The notes under the pieces: model-generated
What the model was told of the DNA's origin: nothing
What the model saw: the letters and a program-made list of their open reading frames with translations, nothing else
The model's database searches: none
Source: Vibrio rotiferianus CAIM 577 = LMG 21460
Lineage (GTDB): Bacteria > Pseudomonadota > Gammaproteobacteria > Enterobacterales > Vibrionaceae
DNA length: 64,000 bases
Reading direction: 5' to 3'
NCBI RefSeq assembly: GCF_002741985.1
Contig: NZ_APHW01000014.1
Coordinates: 62,001-126,000, forward strand
Made by a program: the position numbers and the translations under genes
Shown: positions 43,827 through 54,071 of the stretch, one piece after another
How the letters are laid out: each line of letters begins with the position of its first letter
Numbering within the stretch: the stretch's first letter is position 1

Positions 43827-45707
43827 ATGGAAGCCGAGCAATTAGAAGTACTCAATTTCATTAGCCAATACCCACCTTTTGATGACTTACCGGAAGAGCA
43901 TCTAAGAAACATCGCAATGAATGCTGAAGTCGCGTATTACCGCGCAGGGACGGGCATTCTCAAGAAAGGCGATGACATTCGCGATTTGTACATGATCCGC
44001 AGTGGTGTGGTGGAAATCTTCCGCCGCAAAGGCGAGTTGTACAACCGTATCGATGCTGGTGGCTTGTTTGGACAAATGGGGTTGTTGATGAACAACCGTG
44101 TCCGTATGCCAGCCAAAGCGATAGAAGACACCTTGGTTTACTGCATTCCAGAGAAGATCTTCACTGAGCTATGTGACGAGTTTGAGAACTTCGCCGATTT
44201 CATGGAGTTGGAAGACAGCGCGAGGCTGCGCACTGCGGTATCAAACCACTCAGATGGGAATGACTTTACTACTGCGAAAGCGCGCAAGATTTTAAGCCGT
44301 GAGCCAGTGACACTAGAAGCCACTGCAACGGTGCGTGAGGCGGCAATCTTGATGGCGGAAGAGGGCGTTACTGCGCTTTTGATTGTCCGCGCACAAGAAG
44401 ACATTACTGAAGACGACGATGATCAATTGCTTGGTATCTTGACCGAGAAAGATCTGTGCGTTCGCGTTTTAGCTGAAGGACGAGACAGCGACATTCCTGT
44501 GAGTGAAGTGATGAGCTACGACGTTGTGTCGCTTGATTACAGCGCTTACGTGTTTGAAGCCATGCTGACAATGCTGCGTTACAACGTTCATCACCTACCA
44601 ATCTTAAAAGAGAAAAAGCCGATTGGCGTGATCAGCATGACGGATATCGTCCGTTATGAATCGCAAAACAGTTTGTTGCTTGTGAGCTCTATCTTCCAAC
44701 AAAACTCGGTAGAAGATCTCAAAGCGGTATCTAAACAAGTGAAAGACTGCTTTGTGCGAATGGTAAGTGAAGACGCAAATGCCCACATGGTTGGACGAGC
44801 AATGTCGGTCATTGGCAGCAGCTTTAAACAAAGACTTGCAGAGTTAGCAGAACAAGAATTAGGTCCTGCGCCAATCCCTTATTGCTTATTAGCGATGGGT
44901 TCTATGGCGCGTGATGAACAGCTTATCGTCACAGACCAAGACAACGCGCTGATTCTGAATAACAGCTACGATCCAGCACTGCATGGTGAGTACTTTGCTC
45001 AACTCGCAAAATTCATTTGTGATGGACTAGCCGAATGCGGTTACACCTACTGTACTGGCGACATAATGGCGACCAACCCAGAATGGCGCAAAACGCGTTC
45101 AGAATGGGAAGAGTGCTTTGCGAACTGGATTGATGATCCTACGCCAGAGCGACTTCTGAACAGCAGTATTTTCTTTGACCTACTTGGTGTACATGGACGC
45201 GTGAAATGGGCAGAGCAATTGAGCGGCTTCATTGTGCGTCGTGCTAAGAAGAACAATCGATTCTTAGCTTGTATGGCTTACAACGCGATTCGTCGCACAC
45301 CGCCGCTTGGTTTCTTCAAAGACTTTGTGATGGAGAAAGATGGTCGTCACCGCAATTCCATCAACTTGAAACGCCGAGGCACTGCGCCAATGGCGGATCT
45401 GATTCGTGTGCACGCCTTGGCAATTGGTTCACGTTCACAAAACTCGTTTGAACGCCTAGATGACATCAACAATGCGGGCATCTTACCGAAAGGCCGTGGC
45501 ATGGACTTAAAAGATGCGATGGAGTTGATCTACATGGTGCGAATCCGACACCAAGCACTGGATATCGAAAATGGGGAAGAGCCGGATAACAACATCGAGC
45601 CAGAAGAGATGTCGGAGTTTGAGCGTCGCAACTTAAAAGCCGCTTTCCAAATCCTAAGCAACGCGCAGAACTACATTAAGTTCCGTTACCAGAGAAGTGG
45701 CAAATGA
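43827..45707 (+). CDS. cNMP-binding/CBS/DUF294 nucleotidyltransferase-like protein
   Basis: 626 residues. A cyclic-nucleotide-binding fold fills about 10-125 (GLFGQMGLLMNNRVRMPAKA), two CBS domains follow at about 150-275, then a DUF294 nucleotidyltransferase-like domain with LLAMGSMARDEQ and VTDQDNALIL, and a DUF294_C helical domain to the end. Family members are predicted signal-transduction proteins; the nucleotidyl activity is unproven. The stop overlaps the start of the exonuclease gene, so the pair is translationally coupled, and it sits between proVWX and the BCCT carrier, suggesting a role in osmotic or ionic response. Confidence 0.9.
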   Translation: MEAEQLEVLNFISQYPPFDDLPEEHLRNIAMNAEVAYYRAGTGILKKGDDIRDLYMIRSGVVEIFRRKGELYNRIDAGGLFGQMGLLMNNRVRMPAKAIEDTLVYCIPEKIFTELCDEFENFADFMELEDSARLRTAVSNHSDGNDFTTAKARKILSREPVTLEATATVREAAILMAEEGVTALLIVRAQEDITEDDDDQLLGILTEKDLCVRVLAEGRDSDIPVSEVMSYDVVSLDYSAYVFEAMLTMLRYNVHHLPILKEKKPIGVISMTDIVRYESQNSLLLVSSIFQQNSVEDLKAVSKQVKDCFVRMVSEDANAHMVGRAMSVIGSSFKQRLAELAEQELGPAPIPYCLLAMGSMARDEQLIVTDQDNALILNNSYDPALHGEYFAQLAKFICDGLAECGYTYCTGDIMATNPEWRKTRSEWEECFANWIDDPTPERLLNSSIFFDLLGVHGRVKWAEQLSGFIVRRAKKNNRFLACMAYNAIRRTPPLGFFKDFVMEKDGRHRNSINLKRRGTAPMADLIRVHALAIGSRSQNSFERLDDINNAGILPKGRGMDLKDAMELIYMVRIRHQALDIENGEEPDNNIEPEEMSEFERRNLKAAFQILSNAQNYIKFRYQRSGK

Positions 45708-46453
45708 TGTGGTTTTCAAAACAAAAGCAAGATATCACTGATTTGCTTGATACCAGCCAGACACCTGATTGGCCAATCTTCTTCGAGCAACTCGCCGAGC
45801 AAGCGAACGATACTCGATTAAAACGTTATTACTCTACGCCTATTGTGAATGGTGATATGCCATTAAAAGAGGTACCGTTTATCTCCGTTGATTTTGAGAC
45901 CACGGGTTTAAACGCCGAGGAAGACGCCATTCTCACCATAGGTTTGGTGCCATTTACGCTAGGGCGAGTACAGTGCAGCGGATCTCGTCATTGGGTGGTG
46001 AATCCAAATCGAGAACTGAATGAAGAATCAGTGGTGATCCACGGTATTACCGACTCTGAAGTGAAGAATGCGCCGCAACTTGAACAAATTCTGGAGGCCA
46101 TTCTTGATGCGTTAGCCGGAAAGATTGTGGTGGTGCACTACAAAAATATTGAGCGTCAATTCTTCAATAATGCGTTGTTAAACAGTGTGGGTGAGGGGAT
46201 TCAATTTCCAGTCGTTGATACATTGGACATTGAGTACGCGATTCAACGTCGTGAGTGTGAAGGTTGGTTAAACAAGCTCAAGGGTAAAAAGCCGGGTTCT
46301 GTGCGACTTGGCCACGCGCGTGAGCGCTACCATTTGCCAGCTTATCAGCCACACCATGCGCTGACTGACGCTCTTGCTACCGCTGAGTTGCTTCAAGCCC
46401 AGTTACAGTATCACTTTGATGGTGACATGCCACTGTCCGTGATATGGCAATAA
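45704..46453 (+). CDS. DnaQ-like 3'-5' exonuclease (DEDDh)
   Basis: 249 residues with the DEDDh exonuclease motifs: Exo I VDFETTGL near residue 63, Exo II with the conserved Asp/Asn region in VVVHYKNIERQF, and Exo III HHALTDALATAELL. The first 50 residues are a family-specific extension. It is co-translated with the DUF294 protein (4-bp overlap); this pairing recurs in gammaproteobacteria, but the substrate is unknown. Confidence 0.88.
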   Translation: MMWFSKQKQDITDLLDTSQTPDWPIFFEQLAEQANDTRLKRYYSTPIVNGDMPLKEVPFISVDFETTGLNAEEDAILTIGLVPFTLGRVQCSGSRHWVVNPNRELNEESVVIHGITDSEVKNAPQLEQILEAILDALAGKIVVVHYKNIERQFFNNALLNSVGEGIQFPVVDTLDIEYAIQRRECEGWLNKLKGKKPGSVRLGHARERYHLPAYQPHHALTDALATAELLQAQLQYHFDGDMPLSVIWQ

Positions 46454-46494
46454 CTCATCCATATCGTCTATGAATTGGCGATAAATTTTATTAG

Positions 46495-46532
46495 TCGTCC
46501 TGATAACAAAATGCAATGCGATATCAGGACGA
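46495..46532. repeat. Inverted repeat/hairpin before the BCCT gene
   Basis: TCGTCCTGATA (46495-46505) and TATCAGGACGA (46522-46532) are perfect 11-bp arms around a 16-nt loop. No U tract follows, so it may be an operator or an RNA hairpin rather than a terminator. Confidence 0.5.
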
Positions 46533-46678
46533 TTAACGCTAAAATTACAAAGTAGAGCAACCCTTCTAAAAGCGACGTAACGATCGCAAATAAGCTTTGC
46601 AGCAAGTGACGCAAGAAAGCCATCACTCAAAGTCCTACACAGATTTTAATTTGGTCACGTATTTTAAGGAGATAAATC

Positions 46679-48343
46679 GTGAGCACCGACAACAATGGCG
46701 GTATCCAACGCCCCGACGGTAAAGTGAACCCGATCGATACTGATTACCAGATCGGTCAGGATAACGTCGCGCTAAAAGTAGGTCCTTTTGGACTTGATAT
46801 TCACAACCGTGTGTTCGCTATTTCAGGTATGTCGATCATCCTGTTCGTAGTGTTAACACTGACATTCAGACAACAAGTTGAGCCGTTCTTCGCGGGTCTG
46901 CGTGGTTGGCTTGTTTCTAACCTTGATTGGTTCTTCCTATCTGCAGGCAACGTGTTTGTCGTAGTATGTTTGATCCTGATCGTAACACCACTTGGTCGCG
47001 TTCGTATCGGTGGTACAGAAGCAACTCCGGATTATACGTACGCAGGTTGGCTAGCGATGCTGTTCGCGGCTGGTATGGGTATCGGTCTGGTATTCTTCGG
47101 CGTATCTGAGCCGATGTCTCACTTCAGTGCTGCTCTTGGCGGTGTGAACGTTGAGAATGGTGTTCGTACTGACTGGGCTCCACTAGGCGCAGCAGAAGGT
47201 GATACATCAGCGGCGTCTGCACTTGGTATGGCAGCAACGATTTACCACTGGGCACTTCACCCTTGGTCAATCTACGCACTGTTGGCACTTGGTTTGGCGA
47301 TCTTCTCGTTCAACAAGGGCTTACCTCTAACGATGCGTTCTATTTTCTACCCTCTTTTTGGCGAGCGCGTTTGGGGTTGGGTTGGTCACATTATTGATAT
47401 CTTAGCGGTAGTCGCGACGGTATTTGGTCTTGCGACTTCTCTTGGTTACGGCGCATCACAAGCAGCTACAGGTCTAAACTTCCTGTTCGGTATTCCGATG
47501 ACAGAGACAACGCAAGTTGTGCTTATCGTGATCATCACAGCACTTGCTTTGATTTCGGTAGTCGCTGGCTTGGATAGCGGTGTAAAACGTCTGTCTGAAA
47601 TCAACATGGGCTTAGCGGCACTATTGCTATTGTTCGTGATCATCGTGGGCCCGACAGTAGCAATCATGACTGGTTTCTTCGAGAACATCATGTCATACCT
47701 TGCGAACGTTCCAGCGCTTTCAATGCCATTTGGTCGTGAAGACGTGAACTACTCACAAGGTTGGACGGCGTTCTACTGGGCGTGGTGGATTTCATGGTCA
47801 CCATTCGTCGGTATGTTTATTGCGCGTGTATCTCGTGGCCGCTCAGTTCGTGAGTTCATCGTGTGTGTTATCCTGATCCCATCAACCGTGTGTGTATTAT
47901 GGATGACGGCATTTGGTGGTACGGCGATCAGCCAATACGTGAACGATGGTTACCAGGCGGTATTTGACGCAGAGCTTCCACTTAAGCTGTTCGCGATGCT
48001 AGATGTGATGCCACTGTCTCAAATCACCTCTATCGTAGGTATTATTCTGGTTGTGGTGTTCTTCATCACTTCTGCGGACTCTGGCTCGCTTGTGATCGAT
48101 ACGATTGCCGCGGGTGGTAAAGTAGATGCACCAACACCTCAACGTGTATTCTGGTGTACATTTGAAGGCTTAGTTGCAATTGCGCTAATGCTTGGTGGTG
48201 GTCTCGCGGCTGCACAAGCGATGGCGGTAACAACTGGTCTGCCATTCACTATCGTATTGTTGGTTGCAACGGTATCTCTAGTGAAAGGTTTGATGGATGA
48301 GCCTCGCCCAACATCAAAATCAATGAAGAAGGCGAAAGCGTAA
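46679..48343 (+). CDS. BCCT-family betaine/choline/carnitine transporter
   Basis: 554 residues, twelve predicted TM helices, start GTG 46679 with AAGGAG upstream. The BCCT signature is WAWWISWSPFVGMFIARVSR, and the Trp-rich substrate region includes GMGIGLVFFGVSEPM. The Gly-rich GMGIGL segment suggests a Na+-coupled betaine-type carrier. It lies upstream of ectABC and downstream of the proV divergent cluster, so uptake and synthesis of compatible solutes are grouped. Confidence 0.95.
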   Translation: MSTDNNGGIQRPDGKVNPIDTDYQIGQDNVALKVGPFGLDIHNRVFAISGMSIILFVVLTLTFRQQVEPFFAGLRGWLVSNLDWFFLSAGNVFVVVCLILIVTPLGRVRIGGTEATPDYTYAGWLAMLFAAGMGIGLVFFGVSEPMSHFSAALGGVNVENGVRTDWAPLGAAEGDTSAASALGMAATIYHWALHPWSIYALLALGLAIFSFNKGLPLTMRSIFYPLFGERVWGWVGHIIDILAVVATVFGLATSLGYGASQAATGLNFLFGIPMTETTQVVLIVIITALALISVVAGLDSGVKRLSEINMGLAALLLLFVIIVGPTVAIMTGFFENIMSYLANVPALSMPFGREDVNYSQGWTAFYWAWWISWSPFVGMFIARVSRGRSVREFIVCVILIPSTVCVLWMTAFGGTAISQYVNDGYQAVFDAELPLKLFAMLDVMPLSQITSIVGIILVVVFFITSADSGSLVIDTIAAGGKVDAPTPQRVFWCTFEGLVAIALMLGGGLAAAQAMAVTTGLPFTIVLLVATVSLVKGLMDEPRPTSKSMKKAKA

Positions 48344-48366
48344 TTTAAGCTTCTTTCATAACAACG

Positions 48367-48399
48367 AAAAAACGGCATGCTTCGGCGTGCCGTTTTCTT
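48367..48399 (+). terminator. Terminator of the BCCT gene
   Basis: AAAACGGCATGC (48369-48380) pairs with GCGTGCCGTTTT (48385-48396) with a short TTCG loop. The remaining 275 bases to ectA contain no gene; TTGATT at 48613 and CATAAT at 48638 could be an ect promoter, though 19 bp is a long spacer. Confidence 0.88.
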
Positions 48400-48674
48400 A
48401 TCTAAATTCTTCATCTTTAGCCATCAATCGGCTGCCATTCTCTTCCTGCTCGAAACAATTCCTCAGTGCGAAACTCACGATGTTTTGCTCATTTGGCTTC
48501 GTATAATTTTTTACCCCATAAATACATTAGAGCTCAAACTATTTTTAAAGTCATGCTCATTTGGTCTTAATGCGATCTAGATCAAATAAGTAGGTATTTA
48601 GAGCGGCTTTGTTTGATTTTCATGCACTATCAGTGTGCATAATAAAAAGGAAATTTAATTAGTGTACGAAGGAT

Positions 48675-49220
48675 ATGTATCTACACATGATTACCTCAGC
48701 CCCTTGGGTGATGTATCCAGAGATTGGAGAAGGCCCAAGCAAAAAATGGATTTTTCGTGAACCTGTCGTTTCTGACGGCGACGATATTTATGGTTTGATC
48801 GCAGATTGTCCACCGCTCGATATGAACTCTTCATATTGTAATTTCCTCCAATCTAGCCATTTCAGCAAAACCTGTGTTTTAGTTGAACACAAAGGTGAGA
48901 TCGCCGGTTTCACCTCTGGCTATCAGAAGCCGGATGAACCTAATGTGCTGTTCATTTGGCAAGTTGCGGTTGCCCCACGTTTCAGAGGAAATGGCTTGGC
49001 GTCTCAAATGCTTGAACGCTTACTAAAGCGGGAAGGGCTCGAAGACATCAACGCTATCGAAACCACAATCACTAAATCCAATGATGCATCTTGGGCGTTA
49101 TTTAAAAAGCTCGATGCACAACATGGAAACGCCGGCGAAGTGACGACTTTCTTGGATGAAAAGGATCATTTCAAAGGCAAGCACGATACCGAGTATCTGT
49201 ATCGTATTCCCCTCAAGTAA
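48675..49220 (+). CDS. ectA: Diaminobutyrate acetyltransferase (ectoine synthesis)
   Basis: Acetylates L-2,4-diaminobutyrate to N-gamma-acetyldiaminobutyrate. 181 residues with a GNAT fold; the acetyl-CoA loop is FRGNGLASQM and the family-specific FIWQVAVAPRF precedes it. PVVSDGDDIYGLIADCPPLD is typical of EctA. ATG 48675 is used, with GAAGGA close upstream; ATG 48687 (MITSAPWVMYPEIGEG) aligns better with other EctA N-termini and may be the real start. First gene of ectABC-ask. Confidence 0.95.
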   Translation: MYLHMITSAPWVMYPEIGEGPSKKWIFREPVVSDGDDIYGLIADCPPLDMNSSYCNFLQSSHFSKTCVLVEHKGEIAGFTSGYQKPDEPNVLFIWQVAVAPRFRGNGLASQMLERLLKREGLEDINAIETTITKSNDASWALFKKLDAQHGNAGEVTTFLDEKDHFKGKHDTEYLYRIPLK

Positions 49221-49255
49221 TCCCCACAAAATAGGAATCAAATAACGGTCTTATC

Positions 49256-50521
49256 ATGGATATTTTCAAAAAGCAGGAATCCAACGTACGTTCATACTCA
49301 AACAGTTTCCCAGTCGTCTTTCGTAAAGCAAAAGGCTCCTGGTTAGAAACAGAACAAGGCGAACGCTACCTCGATTTCCTTGCTGGAGCGGGATCTCTAA
49401 ATTACGGTCATAACAATCCAGTACTTAAGCAAGCGCTCCTTGAGTACATTGAAATGGATGGCATTACACACGGCTTGGACATGCATTCAGAAGCCAAAGC
49501 CGCTTTTCTTGAAGCACTAAATCAATACATTCTTGAACCAAGAGGGCTAGATTACAAAGTTCAGTTCACAGGCCCAACCGGTACCAATGCCGTAGAAGCT
49601 GCAATCAAGTTGGCAAAAAAAGTGAAGGGGCGCAGCAGTATCGTTGCCTTCACAAACGGTTTTCATGGCTGTACGGCTGGCGCTTTAGCTGCAACGGGCA
49701 ACCAACATCATCGCCAAGGAGCGGGTTCTAGCTTAAACAATGTTACTCGTATTCCTTTCGAAGGTTATGCAGATATTGATGGCCTCAAATTGTTTGAAAC
49801 CATGTTGTCAGATAACTCGGCAGGCATGGACAAACCGGCTGCAGTTTTATTAGAGACGGTACAAGGCGAAGGTGGCCTTAACGTTGCGTCTAACCAATGG
49901 TTGCAGAGTCTCAGCAAGCTTTGCAAAGCACACGATATCTTATTGATTGTTGACGATATTCAAGCTGGCTGCGGTCGAACAGGTACTTTCTTTAGCTTCG
50001 AGCCATCGGGCATTAAGCCAGACATGGTAACGTTGTCAAAATCGATTGGCGGTTATGGTCTGCCAATGGCCATCGTTTTGTTAAAACCTGAATTGGATAA
50101 ATGGAAACCAGGCGAACATAACGGCACATTCCGTGGCAACAATCACGCGTTTGTCACAGCAGCTAAAGCACTTGAAACATACTGGTCAAACGACCGCTTT
50201 GAGCTGCACATTAAGCGCTGTTCAAACATGGTTGAAGAAGTCATTCAACGCTCCGTTCAACGATTCCCTGAGTTGTTTGTTCAGAGTAAAGGTCGCGGCA
50301 TGATGATCGGTATTGAGTGTAAGAATGGCGAGATTTCAGGAGCTATTGCAAAAACCTGTTTCGACAATGGCATGGTGATTGAAACAGCCGGACCAAATGA
50401 TGAAGTGGTGAAGTTCTTTTGCCCATTGACCATTTCTGAGGCCGAACTCACTCAAGGGCTTAATATCTTCGAGGGCTCGGTCGAAGCCATCGCAAGTAAA
50501 CATTTCAAACAAGCATCATAG
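49256..50521 (+). CDS. ectB: Diaminobutyrate-2-oxoglutarate transaminase
   Basis: Makes L-2,4-diaminobutyrate from aspartate semialdehyde with glutamate as donor, PLP-dependent. The 421 residues are a class III aminotransferase: [17 protein letters not shown] near residue 105, [11 protein letters not shown] (PLP-binding Asp) near 240, and the Schiff-base Lys in [12 protein letters not shown] near 268. Length and motifs are standard for EctB. 35 bp after ectA, 13 bp before ectC. Confidence 0.96.
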   Translation: MDIFKKQESNVRSYSNSFPVVFRKAKGSWLETEQGERYLDFLAGAGSLNYGHNNPVLKQALLEYIEMDGITHGLDMHSEAKAAFLEALNQYILEPRGLDYKVQFTGPTGTNAVEAAIKLAKKVKGRSSIVAFTNGFHGCTAGALAATGNQHHRQGAGSSLNNVTRIPFEGYADIDGLKLFETMLSDNSAGMDKPAAVLLETVQGEGGLNVASNQWLQSLSKLCKAHDILLIVDDIQAGCGRTGTFFSFEPSGIKPDMVTLSKSIGGYGLPMAIVLLKPELDKWKPGEHNGTFRGNNHAFVTAAKALETYWSNDRFELHIKRCSNMVEEVIQRSVQRFPELFVQSKGRGMMIGIECKNGEISGAIAKTCFDNGMVIETAGPNDEVVKFFCPLTISEAELTQGLNIFEGSVEAIASKHFKQAS

Positions 50522-50534
50522 CAAGGAAAGAATT

Positions 50535-50921
50535 ATGATCGTTAGAACACTCGATGAGTGTCGCAATAGCGAAAGACGTGTTGTGTCTGATAACTGGGAA
50601 AGTGTCCGTATGTTATTGAAAGACGACAATATGGGCTTCTCATTCCATATCACGACGATATACGAAGGAACCGAAACACACATTCATTATCAGAACCATC
50701 TAGAGTCGGTATTCTGCATGAGTGGAGAAGGGGAAATTGAAGTCGTTGGCGGTGAAACTTACCCAATCAAACCGGGTACGTTGTACATCCTAGACAAGCA
50801 TGACGAGCACTACCTACGCGCCTATAAAAACAAAGAAATGGTCATGGCGTGCGTGTTCAATCCGCCGATCACCGGTGCGGAAGTGCATGATGAGAATGGT
50901 GCTTATCCCTTGGTAGACTAG
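50535..50921 (+). CDS. ectC: Ectoine synthase
   Basis: Cyclises N-gamma-acetyldiaminobutyrate to ectoine. 128 residues forming an iron-dependent cupin; the metal ligands are expected in the [20 protein letters not shown] region and the later [10 protein letters not shown]. Full length. GAAAGAATT precedes ATG 50535. Confidence 0.96.
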   Translation: MIVRTLDECRNSERRVVSDNWESVRMLLKDDNMGFSFHITTIYEGTETHIHYQNHLESVFCMSGEGEIEVVGGETYPIKPGTLYILDKHDEHYLRAYKNKEMVMACVFNPPITGAEVHDENGAYPLVD

Positions 50922-51008
50922 TCAATCTCTTCAAATACTTGAAATGGGGTGAAGATTCACCCCTTTCTTTTTCCTTTCTTTCAAATGACCAATCATTAAG
51001 GCCCCCTC

Positions 51009-52433
51009 ATGACATTTACCGTAGAAAAGATCGGCGGTACTTCGATGACAGCGTTTGATGCTGTGCTCGACAACATCCTCCTTCGTCCACAAAACCCATA
51101 TAACCGTATTTTTGTTGTTTCTGCTTATGGCGGTATGACAGACGCTCTATTGGAATGTAAAAAAACCAGTAAGCCCGGTGTCTATCAGCTTATCGCTAAG
51201 AGAGATGAGGCGTGGCAAGACGCTTTAGCCTACGTTGAAAGCCGAATGCTATTGACGAATGAACACATCTTTGCTGATCCGATGAATAGAATGCGAGCGG
51301 ATAAGTTCATTCGTTCCCGAATTGCGGAAGCAAAAACATGTGTCACCAACATCCTAGAAACTTGTCAATATGGGCAGTTTTCTCTGCGTCAGTACTTACC
51401 GCAGATTCGCGAATTTCTTTCTTCAATTGGTGAAGCACATAGCGCTTATAACACCGCGTTAAAGCTCAAAAATATGGGAATTAATGCAAAATTTGTCGAC
51501 CTTTCTGGTTGGGATAATCAACAACCTCGCAGTTTAGATGAGACGATACGTGAAGCGTTTGAAGAGATCGATGTGACTCAAGAGCTGCCAATCGTGACGG
51601 GTTATGCGTACTGCAAAGAAGGACTAATGCACACTTATGATCGTGGTTACAGCGAAATGACCTTTAGCCGAATTGCTGCAACAACCAAAGCCGATTTAGC
51701 GATTATTCATAAGGAATATCACTTAAGCTCTGCCGACCCAAGAGTTGTGGGTGTCGACAGCGTTAATCCCATCGGATTTACCAATTACGATGTAGCCGAT
51801 CAATTGGCCAATCTTGGCATGGAAGCGATTCACCCCAATGCGGCGGCGGGTTTACGAGAAAGTGGTATTGAGTTGCAGATCAAAAATACCTTTGAACCTG
51901 AGCATAAAGGGACGCTGATCTCGGCCGATTACCGTCCTGAGAGTGACCGCATTGAAATTATCGCAGGAAAGCAGAAGGTATTTGCGCTTCACTTGTTTGA
52001 TCAAACCATGGTTGGAAAAGTGGACAATGTCAGTTACGAACTGATGGAAATCATTGCCGATGCACGCGTCAACCTTATCGGTAAAGAGATGAATGCGAAC
52101 TCAATAACGTATTATCTAGGTGGCAGTGTCGATAGCCTAAACAAAGTACGTTACAAAGTAGAAAAACGCTATCCGCAAGCCTCGATTACAGGGCGTATGG
52201 TGGCTCTTATCTCTGCAATAGGTTCTCAAATCGATACCAATAAAACGTTAGCTAAAGGCGTTTTTGCACTGATGAATCGCGATGTGACACCCATTGCTCT
52301 CCATTCATCAATGAGAAACGTTAACGTACAGTTTGTTGTGAGTGACGACGAGTATAAAGAAGCGATTTGTGCACTACATGAAGAGTTCTTTGAGCAAGAC
52401 AGCGATGCAAATAAGTCGGCGAATGTTGCTTAA
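51009..52433 (+). CDS. Aspartate kinase of the ectoine operon
   Basis: Phosphorylates aspartate, feeding aspartate semialdehyde to EctB. 474 residues with the kinase domain starting TVEKIGGTSM (KFGGTS-like) and GRGYSEMTFS-type DRGYSEMTFSRIAA, then two ACT-like regulatory segments. This Ask_Ect subgroup accompanies ectABC and is regarded as less sensitive to feedback by lysine and threonine, allowing flux to ectoine under salt stress. 87 bp after ectC; the gap has no terminator I would support. Confidence 0.93.
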   Translation: MTFTVEKIGGTSMTAFDAVLDNILLRPQNPYNRIFVVSAYGGMTDALLECKKTSKPGVYQLIAKRDEAWQDALAYVESRMLLTNEHIFADPMNRMRADKFIRSRIAEAKTCVTNILETCQYGQFSLRQYLPQIREFLSSIGEAHSAYNTALKLKNMGINAKFVDLSGWDNQQPRSLDETIREAFEEIDVTQELPIVTGYAYCKEGLMHTYDRGYSEMTFSRIAATTKADLAIIHKEYHLSSADPRVVGVDSVNPIGFTNYDVADQLANLGMEAIHPNAAAGLRESGIELQIKNTFEPEHKGTLISADYRPESDRIEIIAGKQKVFALHLFDQTMVGKVDNVSYELMEIIADARVNLIGKEMNANSITYYLGGSVDSLNKVRYKVEKRYPQASITGRMVALISAIGSQIDTNKTLAKGVFALMNRDVTPIALHSSMRNVNVQFVVSDDEYKEAICALHEEFFEQDSDANKSANVA

Positions 52434-52453
52434 TCGATTTGCCTAATGATGAT

Positions 52454-52495
52454 GCAGTTTCAAATGCGGTTAATCGCTATTTGAAACTGCTTAAC
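52454..52495 (+). terminator. Hairpin terminator of the ect operon
   Basis: GCAGTTTCAAAT (52454-52465) pairs with ATTTGAAACTGC (52479-52490); the following TTAACTG is a weak U tract. Confidence 0.6.
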
Positions 52496-52826
52496 TGAAT
52501 ACATATTTTAAACTTCGCATGATAGTGGAGAATACAAGAGTAAATAATGACTTTGAGCGTCGTTTATCAATCAGTTCTTCTATCACCACTATATCGTCTT
52601 TAGTTAACCTTGCTCGCCAAATTAAGCACCAAATGACCCTAACACGATAACACTGGTTGTTAACGGTAATTGGAACGTTTCTAAATGCGATAACAAAAAG
52701 CCGTCTTGAATAGAGGATCTCTTCGCCAATTCGCAAGGTAAATCTCGTCGACAGACGGTGATACTCTGCTGTGACGAGTATGCCATCGACATAATGTGAT
52801 TGTGTTTGAACGGTTTTGAACCCCAT
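52491..52826 (-). CDS. Hypothetical basic protein, 111 residues
   Basis: Starts MGFKTVQTQSHYVDGILVTA with AAGGA before ATG 52826. Strand-rich and basic, with a central hydrophobic stretch FVIAFRNVPITV and YRVRVIWCLIWRARL; ends in a hydrophobic YVFS. No domain recognised. Convergent with the ect operon. Confidence 0.6.
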   Translation of the reverse strand: MGFKTVQTQSHYVDGILVTAEYHRLSTRFTLRIGEEILYSRRLFVIAFRNVPITVNNQCYRVRVIWCLIWRARLTKDDIVVIEELIDKRRSKSLFTLVFSTIMRSLKYVFS

Positions 52827-53038
52827 CTTGATCTATCCTTAGACCTCTCACTTAACACTACTAATCAATATCTTACTGTAAGCTCGTCCAAAAAATTTAA
52901 TTACATTGAATTTCTTCATAAAAGCAGAGGTTATGCATGTGGGGTGATATGCAATTGGTAGGAATAACAGTAAGAAGGTGAGACTGAAAAAGTCATAGAT
53001 TCGATAGATAAAACTTTGTTGAAGCGGCTTGATAAGCA

Positions 53039-53067
53039 GCAAAGGAGCCAACCATGGCTCCTTTGTT
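53039..53067 (-). terminator. Terminator of the cytochrome c peroxidase gene
   Basis: AAAGGAGCCA (53041-53050) pairs with TGGCTCCTTT (53055-53064), followed on the minus strand by GCTGCTT; stem strong, U tract modest. Confidence 0.7.
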
Positions 53068-53084
53068 GTTTATGAGCGACCGAG

Positions 53085-54071
53085 TTAGATATTTGGACGT
53101 GCCGTCTCGTGGGTTGATGGTGGTAGATGAGGAAGTGTTACCTCTGGTTGGTCACCGGTTAACGAGCGTAAGAACTCAGTGATTTTCACCGATTCCTCTT
53201 TCGTTAGCTTCTGACCAAGTTGAAGGTCAGCCATCATTGCGACTGCTTCTTCTAAATCCCAAACCGAGCCATCGTGGAAGTACGGGTAGGTGAGTTCGAC
53301 ATTACGCAGTGTTGGTACTTTAAACACAAATTTATCGAAGTCATTACCCGTGATCGCCTTGCGTCCCACATCTGGGTTGTCTGTTGCAAACGGCTTCACT
53401 AAGCCCATCTTTTGGTACATTTGACCACCGGCGAGAGGACCACTGTGACACGCAGTACAACCTTTTGCTTTAAATAGGTTATAACCCTCGACTTGCGCAG
53501 TGGTTAGTGCGTTGTCGTCGCCTTTCAACCAAAGATCGAACGGTGCGTTCGGTGTGCGTAAGGTTTGCTCAAATGTCGCAATGGCGTCAGTCACGTTATC
53601 AATAGTGATCGTCTCACTGCCATAGGCTTGTTTAAACCACTCGCGATATTGAGGGATTGACTTAAGTGTGTCGATCGCAAGCTGGTGGCTAAAAGCCATT
53701 TCGAGTGGGTTCTCGATTGGACCGGCCGCTTGTTCTTGCAAATCTTTGGCACGCCCATTCCAGAACTGAACAAAGTTCAAATCTGAGTTAAACACCGTTG
53801 GCGAGTTGATAGGACCAATCGCCCATTTATGACCAATGGAACTTGGCAAGTTATCGACGCCACCTTTTGCGATGTTATGGCAAGAGTTACAAGAAATGGT
53901 GTTGGAGGCGGATAATCGAGGTTCAAACCACAACGTTTTACCCAGTTCTACCTTTTTCGCGTCAAGCCCAGCAACCGGTTCAATCACCTTGATGGGCTCT
54001 GCTGATTGGCGCTCTGCATAAGCACCGAAAGATAGGACTGACAAGACGCTCACTGCTATAAGAGTTTTCAT
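53085..54071 (-). CDS. Di-haem cytochrome c peroxidase
   Basis: Periplasmic enzyme that reduces hydrogen peroxide with electrons from cytochrome c. About 328 residues from ATG 54071, chosen because AAAGGAAG precedes it and it opens the signal peptide MKTLIAVSVLSVLSFGAYA; the longer frame adds an unlikely basic leader. Two haem-binding CxxCH motifs are CNSCH (N-terminal, peroxidatic domain) and CTACH (C-terminal, electron-transfer domain). Belongs to the CcpA/MauG family and has typical length for CcpA. Monocistronic. Confidence 0.93.
   Translation of the reverse strand: MKTLIAVSVLSVLSFGAYAERQSAEPIKVIEPVAGLDAKKVELGKTLWFEPRLSASNTISCNSCHNIAKGGVDNLPSSIGHKWAIGPINSPTVFNSDLNFVQFWNGRAKDLQEQAAGPIENPLEMAFSHQLAIDTLKSIPQYREWFKQAYGSETITIDNVTDAIATFEQTLRTPNAPFDLWLKGDDNALTTAQVEGYNLFKAKGCTACHSGPLAGGQMYQKMGLVKPFATDNPDVGRKAITGNDFDKFVFKVPTLRNVELTYPYFHDGSVWDLEEAVAMMADLQLGQKLTKEESVKITEFLRSLTGDQPEVTLPHLPPSTHETARPNI

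Noticed and set aside
46403..46630. 75-codon minus-strand ORF before the BCCT gene
   Set aside because: Overlaps the 3' end of the exonuclease gene and an inverted repeat; no start signal.
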